Origin: Odoribacter sp. AF15-53
Lineage (GTDB): Bacteria > Bacteroidota > Bacteroidia > Bacteroidales > Marinifilaceae
Length of the DNA stretch: 64,000 nucleotides
Reading direction: 5' to 3'
Assembly: GCF_003479425.1 (NCBI RefSeq)
Contig: NZ_QUHC01000001.1
Location: 558,001-622,000 of the forward strand
The notes under the pieces were generated by a model. That model was not told the DNA's origin. It did no database searches and saw nothing but the letters and a program-made list of their open reading frames with translations. The translations under genes and the position numbers were made by a program. This document shows positions 19,385 through 27,575 of this stretch, piece after piece; position 1 is the stretch's first letter; each line of letters begins with the position of its first letter.

Positions 19385-19573
19385 ATGATTTTACTAAAGA
19401 TTTTCAAGTCGAGTAACAGGTCCGTGTATTTCAAGCTTGCGAGAAAGTATAACACGACGGTCTGGAAGGTTTACAAATTAGCTCACGGGAAGAGGGTCCG
19501 GCTGACGGGTTCTACCGGTGATATCTTGAACGAGTTGAAAGCTCTGAACATCATTAGATCCGTCCGAATCTGA
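19385..19573 (+). CDS. Small basic protein of unknown function (62 aa)
   Basis: 62 residues, rich in Lys and Arg, no signal peptide. It reads KYNTTVWKVYKLAHGKRV followed by DILNELKALNII, which could be a short helix-turn-helix-like or nucleic-acid-binding fold, but I do not recognise a family. Evidence that it is real: a well-formed intrinsic terminator begins 14 bp after its stop, codon usage is normal, and it stands alone in a clear transcription unit. The gap of over 600 bp upstream suggests a long leader or extra regulatory RNA. Confidence 0.6.
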   Translation: MILLKIFKSSNRSVYFKLARKYNTTVWKVYKLAHGKRVRLTGSTGDILNELKALNIIRSVRI

Positions 19574-19586
19574 TGTCTGGTTGCAG

Positions 19587-19613
19587 AGGGGTCACGAGTG
19601 TGGCCCCTTTTTT
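19587..19613 (+). terminator. Intrinsic terminator of the 62-aa gene
   Basis: AGGGGTCAC, loop GAGT, GTGGCCCCT with one G-T pair, followed by six T residues. Its end touches the stop codon of the convergent queF. Confidence 0.88.
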
Positions 19614-20487
19614 ATTGTCTTAATAGTTTGCGAGTAAGGACTTTGTGATCATGAATGAATTCGGGGAGGTATTCCGCTTTGTTCGCCCGTGAGGGACAGA
19701 TGTCAATACCTCCGCGACGGGTGTAGATACACGATACGGCAAGTATTTCCGGTTGAAACAGGTCCCAGAGGCGTTTGTAAATCATTTCGCATATCTCCTC
19801 GTGGAAATGGTTCTCGTTCCGCAGGGATACGATGTATTTCAACAGGGACACGTTGTTCGGCAGGCGATTGGCTTTCATGCGGATGTACACGCTTCCCCAG
19901 TCCGGTTGTTTCGTGATCTTGCAGTTGCTTCGCAGCAGATGGCTGCATACTTTGATTTCCCCGCTTTCAACCGGTTGCTCTTTCAAGAGGGAGGGAGTTT
20001 CCGTGTATTGGGTGAAGGTCACCGTGTCCATTTCCGGCAGGTCTTCCAATAGCGAGTAAGCTTCGAAATCAAAATACAGTTCTTCGGGTTCCCGGGGGAA
20101 AAAGGTTACATCCACGCGGGTTTGCAATATCTGTTCAAGATCTGATTGCACGATCTTGGAAAAGGACTCTATTCCCTCGGTGATGTTCTCTCCAAGATGG
20201 GTCATGTTCAACGAGTTCAAGTAAAGTTTCAACGATTTACTTTCCACGATGTACGGGCTGTTCGCGGGATAGATAATCTTTAGCAAGCCGCACACGGGTA
20301 AGCCGTTATTCGTCAGAAAACCCGCCTCGTAGGCGTGCCACGTGTCGTAGCCTTGGAATAGTTCCTCCGGATCGTGGATATCGTATATCTCCCGGTTCAG
20401 GTTACGCGGCACCGGGACGAGGATAAGCGGGCAGTAATCGGAGGGGTATTCTACCCGTTGCCCCAGAACTTTCGCTTCGATGTCCAT
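19612..20487 (-). CDS. queF: NADPH-dependent 7-cyano-7-deazaguanine reductase QueF
   Basis: 291 residues, the long two-domain QueF type also found in E. coli. QueF reduces preQ0 to preQ1 in queuosine synthesis. The substrate-binding motif ESKSLKLYLNS lies near residues 82-92. The catalytic cysteine is Cys189 in SHLLRSNCKITKQPDWGS, followed by FHE near 228 and YTRRGGIDICP. It starts 3 bp after the stop of the MsbA-like exporter gene, so it is the second gene of that operon; the pairing has no obvious functional logic. Confidence 0.96.
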   Translation of the reverse strand: MDIEAKVLGQRVEYPSDYCPLILVPVPRNLNREIYDIHDPEELFQGYDTWHAYEAGFLTNNGLPVCGLLKIIYPANSPYIVESKSLKLYLNSLNMTHLGENITEGIESFSKIVQSDLEQILQTRVDVTFFPREPEELYFDFEAYSLLEDLPEMDTVTFTQYTETPSLLKEQPVESGEIKVCSHLLRSNCKITKQPDWGSVYIRMKANRLPNNVSLLKYIVSLRNENHFHEEICEMIYKRLWDLFQPEILAVSCIYTRRGGIDICPSRANKAEYLPEFIHDHKVLTRKLLRQ

Positions 20488-20489
20488 GA

Positions 20490-22313
20490 CTAGAAGTTTT
20501 GCATGTTGTACAATTTCGTGTAGATGCCGTCTAGCGCCAGCAATTCTTCATGCCGTCCCCGTTCGACAATCTCTCCCTCGTGGAAAACGCAGATTATGTC
20601 GGCGTTGCGAATTGTCGACAAGCGGTGAGCCACGACGATCGAAGTGCGGTTCTTCATCAAGTTGTCGAGGGCTTCCTGCACGAGTTTTTCCGACTCGGTA
20701 TCCAATGCCGACGTTGCCTCGTCGAGGATCATGATCGGCGGGTTTTTCAGCACGGCACGGGCGATACTCAAGCGTTGGCGTTGACCGCCGCTTAGTTTAC
20801 CCCCGCGATCACCGATGTAGGTGTCATAGCCTTTTTCGGTTTGCATGATGAACTCGTGGGCGTTGGCAATACGTGCCGCCTGTTCCACTTCTTCCCGCGT
20901 GGCTGATTCCACGCCGAAGGCGATGTTGTTGAATATGGTGTCGTTGAAGAGGATCGGGTCTTGATTGACATTCCCCATTAATTCGCGCAAGCAGTGCAGC
21001 GATACATCCTTGATGTTAATGCCGTCAATCGTGATCTCTCCCTTGATGACGTCGTAGAAACGGGGGAGCAGATCGACAAAGGTACTCTTTCCCGAACCCG
21101 ATTGCCCGACGAGGGCAATGGTTTTGCCTTTCTCGATCGTGACGTTCACGTTTTTCAGAACCATCCGGTCGGGGCGATAGGCGAAACTGACGTTATTGTA
21201 TTTGATTTCCCGGTTGAATTCAGTCAAGGGTTTCGGGTGTTCGGGTTCCAGGATGGACGATTCGGCGTTCAATATCTGGTCGATACGATCCATGGCGGCG
21301 GCTCCTTTCTGGATGCTGTACAACGCCGTGGAGAATTGTTTTGCCGGGTTGATGATCGAGTAGAAGAGGGCGATATAGGCGATAAAGTCCGAGGCTTCCA
21401 TGATCGGGGAATGTCTCAGGATCAAGGTTCCGCCGAACCACACGACCATTACCACGACAATCGTTCCAAGGAATTCGCTCATCGGGTGGGCGAGGGAACG
21501 CCGCCACATGAGGCGGTTCATGATGCGTCGGTATTGTTCGTTATGCGTGGTGAAGAGAGTATCCATTTTGTCCTCGGCATTGAACGCCTTGATCACGCGC
21601 AAGCCAGAGAGGGTTTCCTCGATGTTCGAGAGGATTTCGCCCATTTTGTCCTGTCCTTCCTTGGATCGTTTTTTCAGTGTTTTTCCCACTTTCCCGATGA
21701 GTGTTCCCATGATCGGTAGAAGTACCAGCACGAAGAGGGTCAGTTGCCAGCTCATGAAGACCATGGCAGAGAGATAAATCAGGATGATGATCGGGTTCTG
21801 GAAAAACATTTCCAGCGAGTTCATGATCGAGTTTTCCACTTCCTGCACGTCTCCCGTGGTACGGGCGATAATATCTCCTTTGCGTTCCTCGGAGAAGAAT
21901 GGCAGGGGTAAAGACAGTATTTTCTGGTATATTTTCCGGCGGATATCACGGACCACGCCATTCCGGATATACACGATCTCGTAAGCGGCGAGGTAGGAAA
22001 AACCGGTTTTAAATAACGCGGCCAATACGAAAAATCCCCCGGCAATCAACAATGTTGTCGGGGCCGAGAAATACTCTTTCAAGAGCGTGATGTAGTAGTT
22101 GAAGTTGTTCATTAAAACCTCCTTGTCTAGTTCGAAAGGCATGAGTTCCGTGACATCTTTTGTTACATTAAAAAGAATATTCAGCACGGGTGCGAGCAGC
22201 ACGAATGATATGGAACCGAACACGGCGGAAAGAATGTTATAAAATATATTTTTCCCGAGCCGGGCCTTGTAAGGAGGGATGAACCTCTTCAGTATTTGGA
22301 TAAAATCACGCAT
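20490..22313 (-). CDS. ABC exporter, MsbA/lipid-multidrug type (fused membrane and ATPase domains)
   Basis: 607 residues: an N-terminal six-helix membrane domain (about 1-345) and a C-terminal nucleotide-binding domain with Walker A GQSGSGKST near 400, signature LSGGQRQRLSIARA near 507, Walker B ILDEATSALD near 528 and switch His in VVAHRLST near 561. It is a half-transporter working as a homodimer in the inner membrane. The long loop after the first helix (TKDVTELMPFELDKEV) is typical of Bacteroidota MsbA-like proteins, for which lipid A-core flipping is likely but not proven here. It is the first gene of an operon with queF. Confidence 0.92.
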   Translation of the reverse strand: MRDFIQILKRFIPPYKARLGKNIFYNILSAVFGSISFVLLAPVLNILFNVTKDVTELMPFELDKEVLMNNFNYYITLLKEYFSAPTTLLIAGGFFVLAALFKTGFSYLAAYEIVYIRNGVVRDIRRKIYQKILSLPLPFFSEERKGDIIARTTGDVQEVENSIMNSLEMFFQNPIIILIYLSAMVFMSWQLTLFVLVLLPIMGTLIGKVGKTLKKRSKEGQDKMGEILSNIEETLSGLRVIKAFNAEDKMDTLFTTHNEQYRRIMNRLMWRRSLAHPMSEFLGTIVVVMVVWFGGTLILRHSPIMEASDFIAYIALFYSIINPAKQFSTALYSIQKGAAAMDRIDQILNAESSILEPEHPKPLTEFNREIKYNNVSFAYRPDRMVLKNVNVTIEKGKTIALVGQSGSGKSTFVDLLPRFYDVIKGEITIDGINIKDVSLHCLRELMGNVNQDPILFNDTIFNNIAFGVESATREEVEQAARIANAHEFIMQTEKGYDTYIGDRGGKLSGGQRQRLSIARAVLKNPPIMILDEATSALDTESEKLVQEALDNLMKNRTSIVVAHRLSTIRNADIICVFHEGEIVERGRHEELLALDGIYTKLYNMQNF

Positions 22314-22318
22314 TAACG

Positions 22319-22400
22319 GGGAATTTAGGATTTAAGATTTAGAATTTGAAATGGAGAATTGAAAATAAAATCCTCGTTTTCAATTCTCCATTTTCAATGG
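22319..22400. repeat. Family B heptamer tract with an inverted second half
   Basis: Units AATTTAG, GATTTAA, GATTTAG, AATTTGA, AATGGAG, AATTGAA run without break, then TTTTCAATTCTCCATTTTC as the inverse. The two halves can pair: GGAGAATTGAAAA with TTTTCAATTCTCC. It fills the gap between purB and the exporter gene. Confidence 0.8.
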
Positions 22401-22402
22401 TT

Positions 22403-23743
22403 TTATAGTTTTCCCGTGTAGTTGGACGGGCTGATTTGTTTCAGTTGTTCTTTCAGTTCGGCGGATACATCGAGGGTATCGATGAATTCGGCGATAGAGG
22501 CTTGGGTGACCTTGCTGTTGGTGCGGGTAAGCGCTTTCAGGGCCTCGTACGGGTTGGGATAAGACTCCCGGCGGAGTATCGTTTGAATGGCCTCGGCTAC
22601 CACGGCCCAGTTCTCCTCCAGGTCGGCCTCGATTGCAGCCCGGTTGATGATTAGCTTGTTGAGTCCTTTTAACGTGGACTTGAAGGCGATGATCGTGTGG
22701 GCCAAGGGTACTCCGACGTTACGCAACACGGTGGAATCCGTGAGGTCACGTTGCAGACGGGAGATCGGCAGTTTGTTGCTGAGGTGATCGAGCACGGCGT
22801 TTGCCATTCCCAGGTTTCCTTCGGAGTTTTCGAAGTCGATCGGGTTTACCTTGTGAGGCATGGCAGATGAACCTACTTCTCCGGCTTTGATTTTCTGTTT
22901 GAAGTATGACATGGAGATATACGTCCAAAAGTCACGGTCGAGGTCTATGACGATGTTGTTGAGGCGGCGCAGGTTGTCGAACACGGCGGCAAAGTTGTCG
23001 TAGTTTGATATTTGCGTGGTGTATTGTTCGCGTTCGATCTTTAGTTTTTCGGTGAGGAACTTGTTGGCGAAGGCCGTCCAGTCGATTTCGGGATACGCCA
23101 CGTTGTGGGCGTTGAAATTACCCGTGGCTCCCCCGAATTTACCGGAGCAAGCGACTTTTTTCAGTAGTTCCAGTTGTTTGGTCAACCGGTAGACGAATAC
23201 CCGGATTTCTTTTCCCAAACGAGTGGGTGAGGCCGGTTGCCCGTGGGTTTTCGCTAACATGGGAATCTCTTTCCACTCTTCGGCAAGTTCTTCCAGCTTG
23301 GCGATAAGTTCGTCGATCACGGGATAATACACGTCGTGGATGGCATCACGGAACGAGCAGGGAACTGCCGTGTTATTGATGTCCTGTGAGGTCAGGCCGA
23401 AGTGGATGAATTCTTTGTAATCGTGGAGGTTCAAGGCGTCGAACCGTTCTTTGATGAAGTATTCCACGGCTTTCACGTCGTGGTTGGTTACTTTCTCGAT
23501 GTCCTTGATTTTCTGGGCATCCTCGACGGTGAAATCGAGGTATATTTCTTTCAAGCTGTCGAACAGCGCGGGATCAAATCCCCGCAATTGTGGCAACGGT
23601 AACTCGCAAAGCGCGATGAAGTATTCGACCTCTACCATTACCCTGTAACGAATCAGGGCGCTTTCGGAGAAGTAGTTTGCCAACCCTTCTACTTTGTCCC
23701 TGTACCTGCCGTCAATCGGCGAAATAGCTGTTAATGCCTGCAT
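22403..23743 (-). CDS. purB: Adenylosuccinate lyase
   Basis: 446 residues, normal for the fumarase/aspartase superfamily member PurB. The superfamily signature GSSAMPHKVNPIDFENSEGN lies near residue 280. The substrate-binding segments TSQDINNTA near 118 and KTHGQPASPTRLGKE near 163 are intact. It catalyses two fumarate-releasing steps in purine synthesis. A -7 box lies 63 bp upstream. No anomaly seen. Confidence 0.97.
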   Translation of the reverse strand: MQALTAISPIDGRYRDKVEGLANYFSESALIRYRVMVEVEYFIALCELPLPQLRGFDPALFDSLKEIYLDFTVEDAQKIKDIEKVTNHDVKAVEYFIKERFDALNLHDYKEFIHFGLTSQDINNTAVPCSFRDAIHDVYYPVIDELIAKLEELAEEWKEIPMLAKTHGQPASPTRLGKEIRVFVYRLTKQLELLKKVACSGKFGGATGNFNAHNVAYPEIDWTAFANKFLTEKLKIEREQYTTQISNYDNFAAVFDNLRRLNNIVIDLDRDFWTYISMSYFKQKIKAGEVGSSAMPHKVNPIDFENSEGNLGMANAVLDHLSNKLPISRLQRDLTDSTVLRNVGVPLAHTIIAFKSTLKGLNKLIINRAAIEADLEENWAVVAEAIQTILRRESYPNPYEALKALTRTNSKVTQASIAEFIDTLDVSAELKEQLKQISPSNYTGKL

Positions 23744-23805
23744 AATATTATCTGTTTAATTGTTTTTCACACTATCATTTGTTGTTCGAAAATTACTTCG
23801 ACTTG

Positions 23806-23813
23806 CAAAAATA
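23806..23813 (-). promoter_or_regulatory. -7 box (TATTTTTG) of purB
   Basis: Minus-strand match to TAnnTTTG in the 238-bp gap between purB and the divergent EI24 gene. Confidence 0.6.
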
Positions 23814-23821
23814 CAAAAAAG

Positions 23822-23887
23822 AGTTACAGGTTACAAGTTTACAGGTTACAAGTTATTTTCCCGCACGAGCTAACGCTCTTTTCCCGT
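23822..23887 (-). repeat. Family C element, copy C2
   Basis: GTTACAG, GTTACAA, GTTTACAG, GTTACAA in tandem, then TTTTCCCGCACGAGC and TAACGCTC. A family B heptamer tract (AAACTTTAAATTTTAAACTC) follows at 23885-23925. Confidence 0.75.
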
Positions 23888-23981
23888 TAAACTTTAAATT
23901 TTAAACTCTAAACTTTCAATCCTTCATTGTCTGAGTTTGCGAAAAAATGTTTAGATTTACAGGGATTTTAAAAGACGAGTT

Positions 23982-24761
23982 ATGAATTTCATCCGGGATT
24001 TTTCGAGAGGGATACGAGCGTACGGGGAGGCGGCGAGATTGTTGTTCTCGCCACGCTTGAGAGGGTTCATGTTGTTTCCCGTGGTGATTATTATCTTGCT
24101 GTTTGTGATGGGAAATTATGCCGTGGGGTATCTGGGTGATGGGCTTTCCGGGGTGATCGAGGAGAAGATCACGTCTTGGATCGAGGGGATTTCATGGTTG
24201 ACATGGTTGTCGGGAACGGCCGGGGTTATCGTGAAGGTGTTCGTGCGGATACTTTACTATATATTATTTATTTCGTTCGGGGGATACGTGGTTATGGTGG
24301 TGATGTCACCGGTTTATTCATGGCTGTCGGAACGGACGGAAGCTATCGTTTCGGGAAGAGAGTATTCGTTTAACTTGGGACAGTTGGCGTGGGAAATCGG
24401 ACGGGGTATCGTGATCTCGTTGCGTTGCGCGCTGTTTCAGTTATTGATGACGTTGTTCCTGTTTGTTTGTTCGTTTATCCCGGTAGCGGGATTAATTACG
24501 CCTATATTGACATTCGGGGTAAGCGCTTATTTTTACGGGTTTGCTTTTATGGATTATGCCGTGGAGAGGAAGCGTTTCCGGGTGAAGGAGAGCGTGATGT
24601 ATATGCGACGTAACGCGGGGACGGTGACGGCGATCGGGACGGTGTTCACGTTGTCGCTGATGATACCGTTGGCGAGTATCGTGGTTTGTAGTTTCGTGTC
24701 GTTGCTTTCCGTGGTGGCTGGAACGGTGGCGATAGAGAAACAATTGAAAATTGAGAATTGA
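23982..24761 (+). CDS. EI24/CysZ-family membrane protein
   Basis: 259 residues with at least five hydrophobic segments (about 28-48, 85-110, 145-185 and 200-245 among them) in the EI24-domain layout. The E. coli relative CysZ is a sulfate transporter; Bacteroidota members are uncharacterised. The C-terminal six residues and stop (QLKIEN-stop) are written entirely by a 7-bp tandem tract, so the native end may have been replaced. It precedes the NfeD gene by 150 bp, separated by repeats B and C. Confidence 0.8.
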   Translation: MNFIRDFSRGIRAYGEAARLLFSPRLRGFMLFPVVIIILLFVMGNYAVGYLGDGLSGVIEEKITSWIEGISWLTWLSGTAGVIVKVFVRILYYILFISFGGYVVMVVMSPVYSWLSERTEAIVSGREYSFNLGQLAWEIGRGIVISLRCALFQLLMTLFLFVCSFIPVAGLITPILTFGVSAYFYGFAFMDYAVERKRFRVKESVMYMRRNAGTVTAIGTVFTLSLMIPLASIVVCSFVSLLSVVAGTVAIEKQLKIEN

Positions 24762-24800
24762 ATTTAGTTTAGAGTTTAGAATTTAGAGTTTAGAGTGAAA
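24742..24800. repeat. Family B heptamer tract through the end of the EI24 gene
   Basis: CAATTGA, AAATTGA, GAATTGA then TTTAGTT, TAGAGTT, TAGAATT, TAGAGTT, TAGAGTG. The stop codon TGA of the EI24 gene is inside the tract. Confidence 0.85.
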
Positions 24801-24811
24801 AGAGTGTTGGT

Positions 24812-24875
24812 TCGTGCGGGGAAATGACCTGTAACTTGTAACCTGCAAACTTGTAACTCGCTGAAGGCGATTCTC
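24812..24875 (+). repeat. Family C element, copy C3
   Basis: CGTGCGGGGAAATGACCTG, then TAACTTGTAACCTGC, AACTTGTAACTCGC and the TGAAGGCGA hairpin. Same order as C4. Confidence 0.8.
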
Positions 24876-24911
24876 TTTTATAATTTGCCGGAGGCGAAAA
24901 AGGAATTGAAA

Positions 24912-26315
24912 ATGAAAAAGTGGTTGTTTGTTATATTGTTGTTAGCGTGTTTTTGCCCGGTATTTGCCGGGGAGGACGAAACGAGGGGTGTGGACGAGAA
25001 ACGGGAGTTGGTGTATAAGGTGGATATAAAGGACGAAATCGGACCGGGTATATGGCGGTTGACAAAAAGGTCTTTTGACCGGGCCACCGACGAGGGGGCC
25101 GACGTGATTCTGGTACACATGAACACGTACGGGGGAATGGTGGTGTATGCCGATTCTCTGCGTAGCCTGATATTGAATTACCCGAAACCCGTGTGGGTGT
25201 TTATTGATAATAACGCGGCATCGGCAGGAGCGTTGATCTCTATTGCATGTGACCGGATTTACATGCGGGAGGGGGCGAATATAGGTGCCGCTACAGTCGT
25301 GAACCAGACGGGTGAGGCCATGCCCGACAAGTATCAATCGTATATGCGGTCCATGATTCGGGCAACGGCACAGGCGCACGGGAAGGATACCGTGACGGAG
25401 AACGGGCGTACGGTGGTTCGTTGGCATCGGGACCCGTTAATTGCCGAAGCGATGGTGGATGATCGTGTGGTGGTCGAAGGGGTGACCGATAGCGGGAAAG
25501 TGGTGACATTCACCCCGCACGAGGCCATGCAGTACGGTTATTGTGACGGGATTGCGGAGAACGTGGCGGAGGTGTTGCAGAAAGAGGGGGTTACGAATTA
25601 CGAGTTGCGTCAATACGAACCCACGACGTTGGATCAATTGATCGGTTTTCTGATCAGCCCGATCGTGCAGGGGATTTTGATCATGGTTATTATCGGGGGA
25701 ATTTATTTCGAGTTACAGACTCCGGGTGTCGGGTTCCCGCTTGTGGCAGCGGTTACGGCCTGTTTATTATATTTTGCCCCGTTGTACTTGGAAGGGTTTG
25801 CGAACTACGTGGAGATTATTCTGTTCGTGGTGGGATTGATCTTGTTGTTGCTGGAGATATTTGTGATACCGGGGTTCGGGGTGACGGGAATACTGGGGAT
25901 CGTGTGTGTGGTGGGCTCATTGGCCTTGGCCGGTATTGACGATTTTACTTTCGAGTTTTTACCGGATTTCACGAGTGCTATTATTCGCTCGTTGTTCTTC
26001 GTGGTGAGTTGTTCGTTGGTGTCGTTGTTCGGGAGTATATGGTTGAGTCAAAAGCTGTTCGGTTCCAGAAGGTTGAACTTTGCCTTGCATGCGGAACAGA
26101 AAGTGGAGGATGGTTTCGTGGGAGTGGATATGGCGGTTAAGGAAGAAATAGGAAAGGAAGGGGTGGCCTTCACAGACTTACGTCCGGCGGGGAAGGTCTC
26201 GATCGGGGATGACGTGTACGATGCCGTGTCGGAAACAGGTGCTTTTATCACACGGGGTACTTCGGTACGGGTGTTAAAGTATCAGGCCGGTCAGGTATAC
26301 GTGGTCAAGGCGTGA
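24912..26315 (+). CDS. Full-length NfeD protein (ClpP-like membrane serine protease)
   Basis: 467 residues from the ATG at 24912, where a signal peptide begins (KKWLFVILLLACFCPVFA); a 9-residue upstream extension is repeat-derived and rejected. An exported ClpP/crotonase-type protease domain occupies about 30-235 (HMNTYGGMV, then DNNAASAGALISIACD with the likely Ser nucleophile). Four membrane segments follow (about 245-395), and a C-terminal OB-fold NfeD domain ends in RVLKYQAGQVYVVK. The family partners with stomatin-like proteins in membrane quality control; no stomatin gene is next to it here. Confidence 0.9.
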   Translation: MKKWLFVILLLACFCPVFAGEDETRGVDEKRELVYKVDIKDEIGPGIWRLTKRSFDRATDEGADVILVHMNTYGGMVVYADSLRSLILNYPKPVWVFIDNNAASAGALISIACDRIYMREGANIGAATVVNQTGEAMPDKYQSYMRSMIRATAQAHGKDTVTENGRTVVRWHRDPLIAEAMVDDRVVVEGVTDSGKVVTFTPHEAMQYGYCDGIAENVAEVLQKEGVTNYELRQYEPTTLDQLIGFLISPIVQGILIMVIIGGIYFELQTPGVGFPLVAAVTACLLYFAPLYLEGFANYVEIILFVVGLILLLLEIFVIPGFGVTGILGIVCVVGSLALAGIDDFTFEFLPDFTSAIIRSLFFVVSCSLVSLFGSIWLSQKLFGSRRLNFALHAEQKVEDGFVGVDMAVKEEIGKEGVAFTDLRPAGKVSIGDDVYDAVSETGAFITRGTSVRVLKYQAGQVYVVKA

Positions 26316-26450
26316 GAGTATAAGCGTTGATAAACAGGGGATGGCGTGGTGCGGGATAAAAAAGAGGCTTGCGTCTGGTACGAGCAGCGGCTACGGGCGG
26401 TAACGAGGTTGCCGAAGAGAGACTGGAAAGTTTAGAGTGATCCTGTCTAT

Positions 26451-27497
26451 TTATTTAATGTTTTTCAATAAACGGTTATATTCGTGTAAGAAGTTAGGGG
26501 TAAAGATATTTGCATTCATGTTTTGTTCGATCTCTTTGCGTGACCAGAAACGTCCCTCGTCAACTTCGTCGTTATTGATGTGTATAGCGTCATGAGACGT
26601 GCAAAGGAAGGGGAAAACGAGTTCTCGTTCACGGGAGCTTTCCCACACGTAAGAACCGAGGAAACGGGCTTTAAATTTGGTGATTCCCAGTTCTTCGGAT
26701 GTTTCCCGTTTTAAGGCATCTTCGATTTTTTCACCCAGTCCCACGTGTCCCCCGACGGCGGTATCCCACATGCCGGGAAGAAGGTCTTTTTTCATGCTCC
26801 GTTTTTGCAGGTAAATGTCGCCTCGTTCATTGATCAGGTGAAGGTGTACGACGGGGTGCAGGAGCATGGAACCGGAATGGCAACTCCGGCGAGTGGCTTT
26901 ACCGACCACTTCTCCCTTCTCGTTCACCACGGGTAGCCATTCATCCTGGCTGGCAGCCTTGGCAAGAAGCCTGTTTTTCACGAATAGAGTAAGGAAGAAG
27001 AGAATAATCAGTATATACAGTAGCGGTCCTTCGATAAATTGGTGAATCTCTTCGTCAAACAGGAAGGCCGAAGCGAAAGCAAGAGCCGTGTGTGCGATAA
27101 GCAGGTAGAACAGCAGGCGCAGCATCCGGTGCATGGCTTGCTGTTGTTCCGGCGTGATCTGCAACGTCTTGCGGTATGATTCCGGTAAGGTTTTGGTCAT
27201 GTCCGCTTTCGAGAATGCGAATACTCCCAGTAAGACGCACATGGCGGCTTCCACGATTGTTTGTTGTATTTTCTCGAAAGAAGTTCCTTCCAACAATAGG
27301 CTGATAGCTCCCAGAGCAATGAAAAACAGGGTGTTGACAAGTGTCATTTTATTGATCTGTTTCTCTTTGATCCACGAGTAGAAAAACTCTCCGGCTCCTA
27401 GTACAATCACGGTAATCAATCCGATTTTAGGGCCGAAGAATTCTTCAGCGATGAAGTATAAAAGGATGAGGACGAAGGAGGGGAGGAGAGACTTCAT
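26451..27497 (-). CDS. Membrane domain fused to a Nudix hydrolase
   Basis: 348 residues. The first 170 or so contain about six hydrophobic helices and resemble the septation-protein IspZ/YciB type of membrane domain. The last 170 are a Nudix hydrolase with the full box GX5EX7REUXEEXGU: GHVGLGEKIEDALKRETSEELGI, near residues 252-274. The lead-in HPVVHLHLINERGDIYLQKRS and PGMWDTAVGG is of the isopentenyl-diphosphate isomerase/YfcD-like Nudix subtype. Membrane anchoring would hold the hydrolase on the cytosolic face of the inner membrane. The substrate is unknown. It follows pheT on the same strand. Confidence 0.85.
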   Translation of the reverse strand: MKSLLPSFVLILLYFIAEEFFGPKIGLITVIVLGAGEFFYSWIKEKQINKMTLVNTLFFIALGAISLLLEGTSFEKIQQTIVEAAMCVLLGVFAFSKADMTKTLPESYRKTLQITPEQQQAMHRMLRLLFYLLIAHTALAFASAFLFDEEIHQFIEGPLLYILIILFFLTLFVKNRLLAKAASQDEWLPVVNEKGEVVGKATRRSCHSGSMLLHPVVHLHLINERGDIYLQKRSMKKDLLPGMWDTAVGGHVGLGEKIEDALKRETSEELGITKFKARFLGSYVWESSRERELVFPFLCTSHDAIHINNDEVDEGRFWSRKEIEQNMNANIFTPNFLHEYNRLLKNIK

Positions 27498-27539
27498 AAT
27501 AATTGAAAATTGAAAATTGAGAATTGAAATTGAAATGGA
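27497..27539. repeat. Family B heptamer tract upstream of the Nudix gene
   Basis: ATTGAAA, ATTGAAA, ATTGAGA, ATTGAAA, TTGAAAT in a row; the clearest 7-bp period in the window. Confidence 0.85.
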
Positions 27540-27575
27540 AAGAAGAGAATGTACATTCTCTTCTTTCCATTTGGT

